From assembly GCA_011372845.1 (NCBI GenBank), contig DSAI01000032.1, positions 1 through 6,304 on the forward strand: a DNA stretch of 6,304 nucleotides. Direction: 5' to 3'. Made by a program: the position numbers and the translations under genes. The stretch is from Actinomycetota bacterium. Its GTDB lineage: Bacteria; Actinomycetota; Coriobacteriia; Anaerosomatales; Anaerosomataceae. Of the stretch, positions 1 to 6,130 are shown in pieces. The notes under the pieces were generated by a model. That model saw only the letters and a list, made by a program, of their open reading frames with translations, ran no database searches and was not told the DNA's origin. Every line of letters starts with the position of its first letter. Positions within the stretch are counted from its first letter, which is position 1.

Positions 1-1
1 A

Positions 2-577
2 CTAGTACGTCTCGACGAACAGCTCGTAGTGCGCCTGCGGGTGTGCGCACGCCGGGCACTCGTCGGGCGCCTCGGTCCCCTCGTGGATGTAGCCGCAGTT
101 GCGGCACTTCCAGCGCACCACCGTGTCGCGCTTGAAAACGGTGCCGTTCTCCACGTTGGCGAGGAGCTTCCGGTAGCGGGCCTCGTGCGCTTCCTCCACC
201 TCGGCGATCTCACGGAACGAGTGCGCGATCTCCGGGAATCCCTCTTCCTCGGCGGTCTTCGCGAACTCGGGGTAGAGCTCGCCCCACTCTTCCTTCTCGC
301 CCTCAGCTGCCGCAAGCAGGTTCTCGGCGGTGGTGCCGATGACTCCGGCCGGGTACATGGCGGTGATTTCCACCATGCCGCCCTCGAGGTACTTGAAGAA
401 GACCTTGGCGTGCTCCTTCTCATTCTCGGCTGTCTCCATGAAGATGGCCGCGATCTGCTCGTAGCCTTCCTTCTTGGCCACGCTCGAGAAGTACGTGTAA
501 CGCGTACGCGCCTGGCTCTCGCCGGCGAACGACTTCAGCAGGTTCTGCTCGGTGCGGGTGCCCTTGAGGCTTGCCAC
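2..577 (-). CDS. rbr: Rubrerythrin (diiron ferritin-like domain plus C-terminal rubredoxin-like domain)
   Basis: Cytoplasmic non-haem iron peroxidase that reduces hydrogen peroxide in anaerobes and microaerophiles, usually with electrons from rubredoxin. The 191 residues form the classical two-domain protein. Residues about 1-140 are the four-helix ferritin-like domain with the diiron ligands in place: E20, E53 and H56 (ExxH), E94, E97, then E128 and H131 (a second ExxH). Residues about 155-190 are the rubredoxin-type Fe(Cys)4 knuckle, with C158-x2-C161 and C174-x2-C177. I chose the GTG at 577 because AAAGGAG lies 6 nt upstream (590-584) and the product then begins [13 protein letters not shown], the usual family start; the open frame to 634 adds 19 unrelated residues. 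It lies 61 nt downstream of the sulP stop on the same strand. It may be co-transcribed or use its own promoter: a TAGAAT -10-like box overlaps the sulP stop but has no good -35. Identity is near certain; the electron donor is not shown. Confidence 0.96.
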   Translation of the reverse strand: MASLKGTRTEQNLLKSFAGESQARTRYTYFSSVAKKEGYEQIAAIFMETAENEKEHAKVFFKYLEGGMVEITAMYPAGVIGTTAENLLAAAEGEKEEWGELYPEFAKTAEEEGFPEIAHSFREIAEVEEAHEARYRKLLANVENGTVFKRDTVVRWKCRNCGYIHEGTEAPDECPACAHPQAHYELFVETY

Positions 578-638
578 AGGGAGCTCCTTTCGGTCGGTGA
601 CTGTGCTGTTCAGCCCTGGTTGCGGGCGGAACACGATT

Positions 639-2285
639 CTACAGCACGGGTTGGCTGTCCGGTCGTCCCACGATGCGGAGAGTGTCCTCGAGCGACGTCG
701 TCACCGGGACCGGCAGCCCCTCGGCGATATCGGCCTTGTCGATGCGCTCGGCCACCCTTGGCCTGGCGCAGCACAGCGCCACAAGGACCCCATGCCTGCG
801 GAGTTGCCCGATCGTCTCCTGGAGGCTCGCCAGTGCGGTGAGGTCGATGAACGGGACGTTCTCGAGACTCACGACCACGGCGCGAGGTCCGGTGTTGGTG
901 TGGAGCAGGGCCGACTCGAACTGGTCCACGGCTCCGAAGAAGAACGGTCCGTCGATCGTGAAGACGAGCACGTCCCTGAAGGCGGGGACCGCTTCGGCTT
1001 CAGGGGTGGCCTCGGACGTCACTTCGGTCACGCCCACCGCTGCCGTCATCCTGCGGAAGAAGTTCAACAGCGCGAGGATCACGCCCACTTCCACGGCGAT
1101 CACGAGATCGGCGAAGACCGTGAGTGTGAGCGTGATGAGCATGACCGCAACGTCTGAACGGGGAGCGCGGCGCGCGATGCGGACGATGCGCCCGGCTTCG
1201 CTCATGTTGAACGCCACCACGAACAGGATGGCGGCCAGCGTTGCCAGGGGCACGTACGCCGCCAGCGGTGCCAGCGCCACCAGCACCAGCACCACCGTGA
1301 GCACGTGGAAGATGCCCGCGATCGGGCTGTTGCCCCCGTGCCGGATGTTGGTTGCCGTGCGTGCTATCGCGCCGGTGGCCGCGAAGCCGCCGAACAGCGA
1401 CGCTGCCATGTTGGCGGCTCCCTGGCCGAGGAGCTCCTGGTTGGAGTCGTGCTTGGTGCCTGTCATGCCGTCGGCCACCGTGGCCGAGAGGAGTGACTCG
1501 ATCGCTCCGAGCAGCGCGATCGCGAAGGCGGGTCGCACGAGTTGCGGCACATCGCTCCACGCGAGGTCGGGCAGTGCGAGCGATGGCAGGCCGCCCGGCA
1601 GTCCGCCGAACGCCGAGCCGATCGTGGCGACACTCTCGGGACGCGCGAGTGCAACGAACACGGTTCCGCCCACCAGCGCAACGAGCGGCCCGGGTATCCT
1701 GCCGAGGGCGGGCAACTTTGGCCAGACGACGATCGCGATGACGCTTACGACGCCCAGCAGCGCGGTGGTGATGTCGAGCGAGGGAAGCGCGTGGAACATC
1801 TGCGCGACCTTGCCCGCGAAGTGCTCGCTCGTAGGTGCCGGCAGCCCGAAGAAGTTGGGCCACTGGCCGACCCAGATGACCACCGCGATACCCGCAGTGA
1901 AGCCCAGCACGACCGACTCGGGGATGTACTTGATCACGCTGCCCAGACGCGCGAGGCCGAAGACCACGAGGATCGCTCCGGCAAGCAGCGTGACCACCTG
2001 GAGCCCGCCGATCCCGTAGCGGGCGGTCACGCCCGCAAGCAGAACGGCGAACGCGCCCGTGGGGCCGGCGATCTGAACGCGGCTGCCGCCGAACAGCGTC
2101 ACCACAAGACCGGCGATGATCGCGGTGTAGAGCCCCTGCTCCGGCTTGGCGCCGGCGGCGATCGCAAACGCCATGGCGAGCGGTATGGCCACAACGCCCA
2201 CCACGATGCCGGCGGCGGCGTTGGGCAACCAATGCTGCTTGCGGAGCAGGCCGGCAGCCCAGGCTTCAGCGATCGCGGGTTTCAC
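639..2285 (-). CDS. SulP/SLC26-family anion permease with C-terminal STAS domain
   Basis: Inner-membrane anion transporter of 548 residues, normal for SulP. The signature near the N-terminus is visible ([16 protein letters not shown], then G-x-KPEQGLY, residues 25-53). Many hydrophobic segments follow to about residue 410. The conserved core AIESLLSA (261-268), D272, N282/Q283 and [14 protein letters not shown] (305-318) is intact. A cytoplasmic STAS domain occupies about 435-541, with the [10 protein letters not shown] turn (479-488) where family members keep a D-S/T pair. Family substrates include sulfate, bicarbonate, other oxyanions and C4-dicarboxylates; the sequence does not say which. 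The start is GTG at 2285, with GGAAGGA (2299-2293) 7 nt upstream. It begins 85 nt after the stop of the glycosyltransferase gene, so it may be a distal operon member or separately transcribed; I saw no convincing promoter or terminator in the gap. Sulfate or arsenate-like oxyanion uptake would suit the arsS neighbourhood, but that is inference. Confidence 0.95.
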   Translation of the reverse strand: MKPAIAEAWAAGLLRKQHWLPNAAAGIVVGVVAIPLAMAFAIAAGAKPEQGLYTAIIAGLVVTLFGGSRVQIAGPTGAFAVLLAGVTARYGIGGLQVVTLLAGAILVVFGLARLGSVIKYIPESVVLGFTAGIAVVIWVGQWPNFFGLPAPTSEHFAGKVAQMFHALPSLDITTALLGVVSVIAIVVWPKLPALGRIPGPLVALVGGTVFVALARPESVATIGSAFGGLPGGLPSLALPDLAWSDVPQLVRPAFAIALLGAIESLLSATVADGMTGTKHDSNQELLGQGAANMAASLFGGFAATGAIARTATNIRHGGNSPIAGIFHVLTVVLVLVALAPLAAYVPLATLAAILFVVAFNMSEAGRIVRIARRAPRSDVAVMLITLTLTVFADLVIAVEVGVILALLNFFRRMTAAVGVTEVTSEATPEAEAVPAFRDVLVFTIDGPFFFGAVDQFESALLHTNTGPRAVVVSLENVPFIDLTALASLQETIGQLRRHGVLVALCCARPRVAERIDKADIAEGLPVPVTTSLEDTLRIVGRPDSQPVL

Positions 2286-2370
2286 GCGGGGGTCCTTCCG
2301 GTTCGTGGGATGAGCCCCGATAGTGTACTCCTGTGCCCGGTAACGTGTGTGTGACGGCAGACCGTCCGCC

Positions 2371-3711
2371 TCAGACCGCTTGCCGCCAACGAGCGAGCCG
2401 CGCCGGGTCGACCCCCAGCCGGTATCCCGCGATCGTCGCTATGTCGCGGGCGGTGACGGCGAGCAGCCCACGCTCACGCCACGCGCGCGTGGATGTCCTG
2501 ATCGCGGCCGGTACGCGTGCGATGCGGCCGAGCCGCTTCAGCCGGAGCGCGAACTCGTAATCCTCCATCACGGGCAGTTCCGGGAAGCCGCCGAGATCCT
2601 CGAACACGGTGCGCCTCACGAAGATCGCCTGATCGCCATAGGGCAGACGGAACGCCGTATAGCGGAGTTGTCCCACAGCCGAGATGAACCGGTCGAACGG
2701 GTCCGTTCCATCTCCGGCCGAGTAATCGAAAGCCCCGCCCACCACCCGGGGATCGCCGAGTGCGTCGGCGATGAGCGCGCACGCGTCACGGGGCAGCACC
2801 GTATCGGCGTGCAGGAACAGCAGCACATCGCCGGAGGCCGGGTCCGAGCCCGCGTTCATCTGTCCCGCCCTACCTCGCGGGGCACTGACCACCGTTGCAC
2901 CCGAACCCTCGGCCCGCACCACCGTTGCATCCGCGCTTCCGCCGTCGGCCACGATCACTTCGTGCGCGCCCGATGCACGGGCGCTCTGCACCGCTTGTGC
3001 GATGGCGTCCTCTTCATTGAGACTCGGTATCACCACGCTCGTGCGAGGCCGCCTGGTGCGCTCCTCAAGACGCCGGGCCTGCCAGCGGCGGGCGTCGGCG
3101 GGACGGTCGATGTCATCGAGTGTCGGCAGGAGCGCCGGAGTCATGCCGAGCGCGGAAAGCCGCCCCAGCGTGACCGCGAGCACCCCGGATGTGCCCCAGG
3201 GGATCTGCTCGAAGAGCGCTGCGGAGACGGAGTCCGCGGCGTCCGCACGCACGCCTGCAAGGTAGTAACCGCCGTCCCCCGCCGGTCCGAGGACGAGGGG
3301 GGTCCGGGCGAGCTCGGCAACCGCCTTGCGCACAATCGCGCCACCCGCGTCCGGGCAGTCCGAGCCGATCACGATCACCGCAGGCGCCCCCTCGGAAACC
3401 GCCGTTCCCACGGCCTCCGCGAGCCTGTCGCCCAGCGTGCCCTCGCACTGCGTGCGCACCCTGGACGCGCGGCCCAGCCAGCGTCTCCCGGCGGCGGCAG
3501 TACCGTCGGCAAGCCTGATCTCCAGATCGACCGTGCCTGCGAGTTCGGCCGCGCGTGCACGTCTGACGACGTGCTCTGTGAGCTCACGGTGCACCGCAAG
3601 CGCCGTCTCGTCGCCGAGTTCTTCGGCTATCCGGCTCTTGACCTGCCCGGGCACCGGATGGCGTGTCATGACGATGAGTCGCGGTCTCGGCGCGTGTCCC
3701 GACCGGGTCAC
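2371..3711 (-). CDS. Bifunctional glycosyltransferase: TIGR04282 (DUF2064) domain fused to TIGR04283 domain
   Basis: Two nucleotide-sugar transferase domains in one 446-residue chain. Residues about 11-206 match the DUF2064/TIGR04282 family: LIVMTRHPVPGQVKSR near the start, GSDCPD (116-121), GPAGDGGYYLAG (142-153), PWGT (171-174) and DDIDRPAD (199-206). Residues about 223-446 match the GT-A, TIGR04283 family: SVVIPSLNEE (225-234), VADGGSADAT (254-263), GRAGQMN, the LLFLHADT metal-site region (297-304), YGDQAIFVRR (358-367) and GGFPELPVMEDYEFALRLKR (374-393). These are the two 'rSAM/selenodomain-associated' transferases normally found with ArsS and now named arsenosugar-biosynthesis glycosyltransferases. 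They probably act on the nucleoside or sugar product of ArsS. The GTG at 3711 overlaps the second arsS stop as GTGA, which suits translational coupling. A TTG at 3729, overlapping the first UGA as TTGA with GAGGG 6 nt upstream, would add six residues. The stop is TGA at 2373-2371. Family assignment is firm; the substrate is unknown. Confidence 0.92.
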   Translation of the reverse strand: MTRSGHAPRPRLIVMTRHPVPGQVKSRIAEELGDETALAVHRELTEHVVRRARAAELAGTVDLEIRLADGTAAAGRRWLGRASRVRTQCEGTLGDRLAEAVGTAVSEGAPAVIVIGSDCPDAGGAIVRKAVAELARTPLVLGPAGDGGYYLAGVRADAADSVSAALFEQIPWGTSGVLAVTLGRLSALGMTPALLPTLDDIDRPADARRWQARRLEERTRRPRTSVVIPSLNEEDAIAQAVQSARASGAHEVIVADGGSADATVVRAEGSGATVVSAPRGRAGQMNAGSDPASGDVLLFLHADTVLPRDACALIADALGDPRVVGGAFDYSAGDGTDPFDRFISAVGQLRYTAFRLPYGDQAIFVRRTVFEDLGGFPELPVMEDYEFALRLKRLGRIARVPAAIRTSTRAWRERGLLAVTARDIATIAGYRLGVDPARLARWRQAV

Positions 3712-3712
3712 A
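3693..3712 (-). promoter_or_regulatory. Candidate bacterial SECIS stem-loop downstream of the arsS UGA
   Basis: Reading the minus strand, GTGACCC (3711-3705) pairs with GGGACAC (3700-3694): three C-G pairs, one A-A mismatch and three more Watson-Crick pairs, plus a U-G pair (3712/3693) at the base. The four-base apical loop is GGUC (3704-3701). Twenty-one nucleotides separate the UGA from the loop. Bacterial SECIS elements have a small apical loop beginning with G about 16-37 nt after the UGA, and the E. coli fdhF element also carries GGUC in its loop at nearly the same distance. The stem spans the second stop and the first codons of the downstream gene. A competing 7-bp hairpin immediately after the UGA (3725-3709, loop CCC) is also possible. 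Confidence 0.5.
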
Positions 3713-4670
3713 GGAGGGTCCCGTGTCAACCCGAGCCCTCACCGGCCGTGCATGCCCAGCAGTGCTGCGCGAACCGGATCCGGCGGCGAGCAAGGCGCTG
3801 CGGGTCGAACTCGGATATGTGCGCCGGTTCTCCCTCGGCTGTGCGCAGGCCTGCCGCCAGGTTGAAGTCGCAGTCTGAGAGGGTCCCGTCCCATGCGATC
3901 TCGATCGCGGTCCGGCACGCAAGGTTCATCACGGTTCCGGGGTTGAAGCGGCCGACGAGACCAGCAACGTACGACTCGTATTCGCCGCGCCGCTCCAGAG
4001 CGGTCCGGAAGCGGCCGATCGGCATCGTGGTCATGAGCACCATTTGGTTGAAATCGATACCGAGCTTGTCCGTCAGGACGGTACGGTACCGGGCGGCGAT
4101 CTCGCGTGCGGGACACTGCTCGCCGTATCCGCTCGAGTCCACGGCGAGATCGAGCAGAAGGTCTCCGGAGCGTGCCCACCCGGCATCGTTCAGCCGACGG
4201 AGCACGGTGAGCGCGGCCTGCAAGTGATCGCCCCTTTGGCTTGCGTACCGCTCGGCGGTGAGCGCGGGAACGGACGCCAGCAGCTGGACGCCAGCTACGG
4301 CGAGGTGATCGATGACCCCCTCGGCATCCGGCTCGAGGAGTGCCGTGAGGTTGGTGCGCACCTGGGTGCGGAGGCCCGCCGAGCGGAGCCGGGATACCAG
4401 CGTCGGCAGACCCGGGTGGAGCTCCGGTGAGCCGCCGGTGATGTCCACCAGCGCGGGCCGCACCTCACGGGCGATCCGCGATACGGCATCCAGCGTGGGT
4501 TCGTCCATAGCCTCAGTACACGACGGCGAGCATGATTGGTGACAGTGCGTGCACGAGCTGTTGCAGCGCCGGCCGAGGTTGACCTGCAGCAGATCGATCC
4601 GTTCGGCATAGAGCGCCTCAGGCCGTACCGCGGCGATGCTGCGCTCCAGGGTGGCCGAGGAGGTATCCAT
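3708..4670 (-). CDS. arsS: ArsS-family radical SAM protein, probable selenoprotein (UGA at 3728-3726 read as Sec)
   Basis: Radical SAM enzyme of the arsenosugar-biosynthesis ArsS family, which transfers a 5'-deoxyadenosyl group to methylated arsenic. The 4Fe-4S/SAM motif is C36-x3-C40-x2-C43 after LLQVNLGRR. Further family blocks are DITGGSPEL (76-84), RTN (105-107), QRG (145-147), FNP (242-244), ACR (251-253), DCDFN (266-270) and, in the DUF3641 tail, HCWACTAGEGSG (303-314). Conventional translation ends there at a TGA (3728-3726), giving 314 residues. Reading that TGA as Sec gives U315-H-G-T-L-L and a stop at 3710-3708, 320 residues, restoring the family's GSS-[C/U]-x-G ending. The ATG at 4670 has GAGGG 5 nt upstream, overlapping the tspO stop 8 nt away, so the two are probably co-transcribed. 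Two extra cysteines (C47, C51) follow the cluster motif. Family membership is very secure; Sec insertion is inference from alignment and the downstream stem-loop. No arsM is nearby, so the true substrate is open. Confidence 0.9.
3726..3728 (-). other. Candidate selenocysteine codon (in-frame UGA) in arsS
   Basis: The TGA falls exactly at the position of the last conserved Cys of the ArsS C-terminal motif. The frame stays meaningful after it (H-G-T-L-L, then TGA), with the conserved Gly two residues on. NCBI names this family 'radical SAM (seleno)protein ArsS', so Cys/Sec exchange within it is established. Sec decoding in this genome is inferred. Confidence 0.62.
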
Positions 4671-4678
4671 GGCGGCCC

Positions 4679-5065
4679 TCAACGGTTCAGCCACGTGATG
4701 CTCGATTGGAGCGCCGTTGCGATCGTCACCCAAACGAGGTAGGGGGTGAGCGCGAGGGACGCCCAGCGGCTGTGCGGCCAGATCGCGATCATCGACCAGA
4801 TGATGGTTGCGAGCACGATGATGATGTCGACCTCGGCAAGCCAGAGATTGCGAAGACCGAACTGGATCGGCGTGAACGCCAGATTGGCGGCCACGTTCAA
4901 GAGGATCGGCGCCAGAAGCGCTGTCGGGACGTCGCCCCGCGCGATGCGGTAGATGACGTAGCCGTACGCTACGATGATGATGGGGTACAGGATGCTCCAC
5001 ACGATGCCGAAGACCGGCGCCGGTGGCGCCCAGGTGGGCCTGGCGAGCTCCGCATACCAGTTCAT
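4679..5065 (-). CDS. tspO: TspO/MBR-family tryptophan-rich sensory protein, short form
   Basis: Membrane protein of the TspO/translocator-protein family, which binds porphyrins and related ligands and is implicated in tetrapyrrole and stress signalling. The 128 residues carry the family hallmarks: NWYAELARPTWAPPAPVFG (2-20), VWSILY (22-27), an internal LLNVAANLAF segment (55-64), LAEVDIII (76-83), and LTPYLVWVTIATALQSSITWLN near the end, with the P-Y-L-x-W-V-x-x-A core. I see four hydrophobic segments, at about 16-38, 47-64, 76-95 and 101-125. Typical members have five, with the W-x-PP motif in the loop after helix 1, so helix 1 appears to be missing. The ATG at 5065 is preceded by GAGGAG with 6 nt spacing (an ATG six bases earlier overlaps this SD). 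Upstream codons in frame are not hydrophobic. It is probably the first gene of the tspO-arsS-glycosyltransferase operon, ending 8 nt before arsS. The ligand is unknown. Confidence 0.9.
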   Translation of the reverse strand: MNWYAELARPTWAPPAPVFGIVWSILYPIIIVAYGYVIYRIARGDVPTALLAPILLNVAANLAFTPIQFGLRNLWLAEVDIIIVLATIIWSMIAIWPHSRWASLALTPYLVWVTIATALQSSITWLNR

Positions 5066-5073
5066 CGGCATCT

Positions 5074-5089
5074 CCTCGCTCAACCGAGG
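5074..5089 (-). promoter_or_regulatory. Possible SD-pairing hairpin in the tspO leader
   Basis: In the tspO transcript CCUCG (5089-5085) can pair with CGAGG (5078-5074), which holds most of the tspO Shine-Dalgarno, across a 6-nt loop. CCUC is also part of the 3' arm of the larger palindrome, so the two folds exclude each other: the long hairpin leaves the SD free. The long hairpin should be much more stable. Regulation by switching is speculative. Confidence 0.3.
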
Positions 5090-5111
5090 TGCACCGGATC
5101 CGGCGCACCTC
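5086..5111. repeat. 26-bp near-perfect palindrome between tspO and phzF
   Basis: GAGGTGC (5086-5092) and GCACCTC (5105-5111) flank the 10-bp palindrome CCGGATCCGG (5094-5103); 12 of 13 positions are symmetric. The one break (A5093/C5104) is a G-U pair in the minus-strand (tspO) transcript but an A-C mismatch in the plus-strand transcript. It could be an operator serving the divergent genes or an mRNA hairpin (11-bp stem, GAUC loop) in the tspO leader. There is no T-tract, so it is not an intrinsic terminator. Confidence 0.75.
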
Positions 5112-5125
5112 CTTGCGTGACTCGC

Positions 5126-5131
5126 TATCAT
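5126..5131 (+). promoter_or_regulatory. Candidate -10 box for phzF (TATCAT)
   Basis: TATCAT matches the sigma70 -10 consensus at five of six positions. No recognisable -35 lies 16-18 nt upstream; that position falls in the right arm of the 5086-5111 palindrome, so a protein bound there would contact the promoter. Initiation about 7-9 nt downstream would start the transcript near 5138-5140, almost at the first in-frame ATG. Confidence 0.35.
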
Positions 5132-5139
5132 CGGATGCG

Positions 5140-6036
5140 ATGCAGGCTCGTGATGCCCTCTGTAGGTGTATCCCCGGAAGGAACGCCATATCCCGAACGT
5201 ACCGCTTCGTCGTCGTTGACGTCTTCACCGACACGCCGTACACCGGCAACCAGCTCGGTGTGTTCACCGACGCCACAGGACTCTCGGCCGACGAGATGCA
5301 GATGCTTGCGCGCGAGATGCACTTCTCCGAGTGCACGTTCGTGCTTCCGGCGGAGGCCGACGGCGATATCCGCATGCGGATCTTCACCCCCGCGCGCGAG
5401 TTGCCGTTCGCGGGCCACCCCACGCTTGGTACGGCATTCGTGGTTTCGGGGCCGCTGCAGAGGACGGTGCTCAGTATCGAGACCGCCCGGGGCACCGTGC
5501 CGGTGGCGCTCGAGCGCGAGGGCGCCGAGATCGTCTTCGGCAGGATGGAGCAGCCGATCCCCACCATCGAGCCCTACACGGAGACCGCCCCGCTCTTCGA
5601 GGCGCTCGGTGTCCCGGGTTCGCTGTTGCCGGTGGAGCGCTATGACAACGGCACGCCGCACATCTACGTGATGGTGGAGACGGACGCGGAGGTGGCTGCG
5701 CTGGCACCCGACACCGGGGCGCTCGGCCGGCTCCTGGGACCCACGGGGGTGAGCGTCTTCTCAGCGGATGGCCCCCGCGTGAAGACCAGGATGCTCGGCC
5801 CCGAGCTCGGGGTGGTCGAAGATCCGGCCACCGGTTCCGCTGCGGGCCCAATGGCCGTGCACCTCGCCCGGCACGGGTTGATCGGGTGGGGCGACGAGAT
5901 CACCATCAGTCAGGGCGCCGAGATCCTTCGTCCAAGCACGCTGTATGCACGCGCCGAGGGTAGCGGCGATACGATCGCTCGCGTAGAGGTGGCCGGAAGC
6001 GCCGTGGTGGTGGCACGAGGGGAGTTCGTTCTGTAG
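5140..6036 (+). CDS. PhzF-family isomerase/epimerase-like protein
   Basis: Cytoplasmic protein of the PhzF (phenazine biosynthesis-like, diaminopimelate-epimerase fold) family; members catalyse isomerisation or are uncharacterised, and one phzF-like gene alone does not imply phenazine production. Numbered from the codon at 5188 (see below), the hallmarks are YRFVVVDVFTDTPYTGNQLGV (5-25) with the GN turn, the FSECTFV block with catalytic-type E48, RELPFAGHPTLGTAF (70-84, H77), MEQPIP (120-125), and EDPATGSAAGPMAVHLARHG (211-230, D212), followed by the normal C-terminal IARVEV...GEFVL. From 5188 it has 282 residues, typical for the family; from the ATG at 5140 it has 298. The 5140 ATG is the first standard in-frame start but has no SD and adds 16 unalignable residues. 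GGAAGGA at 5176-5182 lies 5 nt before an ATA codon (5188), where family alignment would begin. It is transcribed divergently from tspO. The substrate is unknown. Confidence 0.92.
   Translation: MQARDALCRCIPGRNAISRTYRFVVVDVFTDTPYTGNQLGVFTDATGLSADEMQMLAREMHFSECTFVLPAEADGDIRMRIFTPARELPFAGHPTLGTAFVVSGPLQRTVLSIETARGTVPVALEREGAEIVFGRMEQPIPTIEPYTETAPLFEALGVPGSLLPVERYDNGTPHIYVMVETDAEVAALAPDTGALGRLLGPTGVSVFSADGPRVKTRMLGPELGVVEDPATGSAAGPMAVHLARHGLIGWGDEITISQGAEILRPSTLYARAEGSGDTIARVEVAGSAVVVARGEFVL
5176..5190 (+). promoter_or_regulatory. SD followed by an ATA codon: possible true phzF start
   Basis: GGAAGGA (5176-5182), five spacer bases, then ATA (5188-5190). Starting here gives M-SRTYRFVVVDVF, the usual PhzF-family N-terminus. 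No ATG, GTG or TTG exists in frame between 5140 and this point. ATA initiation is rare, so a former ATG or a read error is also possible. Confidence 0.4.
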
Positions 6037-6053
6037 GGACTCCAGACTGTGTC

Positions 6054-6081
6054 TTGCCATGCAGGATCGGCATGCTATGAT
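6054..6081 (+). promoter_or_regulatory. Sigma70-type promoter of the downstream leader/gene unit
   Basis: TTGCCA (-35, 6054-6059), a 16-bp spacer and TATGAT (-10, 6076-6081), preceded by TGC as an extended -10. This is the best promoter match in the window. Transcription is expected to start near 6088, about 18 bp past the phzF stop plus promoter length, so the next gene is a separate unit. A 43-nt leader then precedes the small ORF at 6131. Confidence 0.72.
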
Positions 6082-6089
6082 GCATGCCG
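6068..6089. repeat. Perfect 8-6-8 inverted repeat enclosing the -10 box (candidate operator)
   Basis: CGGCATGC (6068-6075) and GCATGCCG (6082-6089) are exact reverse complements, separated by exactly the TATGAT -10 hexamer. A related half-site, TGCCATGC (6055-6062), overlaps the -35. A 22-bp dyad on the -10 is the usual geometry for a dimeric repressor that blocks RNA polymerase. No regulator gene is present in the window. Confidence 0.6.
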
Positions 6090-6130
6090 TTGTCAGGAGC
6101 TGGAAGCGCGACCGGAAGGAGGGACGTCAG

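Noticed and set aside
673..2019. 448-codon open frame on the plus strand, and a 410-codon Arg-rich frame on the minus strand at 1000-2232
   Set aside because: Both are out-of-frame shadows of the SulP permease gene, with low-complexity compositions and no family motifs.
2322..2327. TACACT on the minus strand as a sulP -10 box
   Set aside because: Four of six matches and no -35 at 16-18 bp, so it is not reported as a promoter.
2353..2366. GACGG-CAGA-CCGTC hairpin just past the glycosyltransferase stop
   Set aside because: Only a 5-bp stem, with no T-run on the minus strand (ACACACACG follows). Not convincing as an intrinsic terminator, although weak attenuation before sulP cannot be excluded.
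3709..3725. 7-bp hairpin (loop CCC) immediately after the arsS UGA as the SECIS itself
   Set aside because: The loop has no G and lies too close to the UGA for a bacterial SECIS. The later GGUC-loop stem fits better; the two compete.
2347..4227. 626-codon open frame on the plus strand
   Set aside because: It lies antisense to the glycosyltransferase and arsS genes, both with complete family motifs. Its translation is Arg/His/Pro-rich with no recognisable domain, a normal artefact at high GC.
4671..5567. N-terminal extension of the arsS frame up to 5567
   Set aside because: The frame is open but runs out of frame through tspO and antisense to phzF. The ATG at 4670 has an SD and gives the normal family length.
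5140..6036. phzF as evidence of a phenazine gene cluster
   Set aside because: No other phz gene is present, and PhzF-like proteins are widespread with unrelated or unknown roles.
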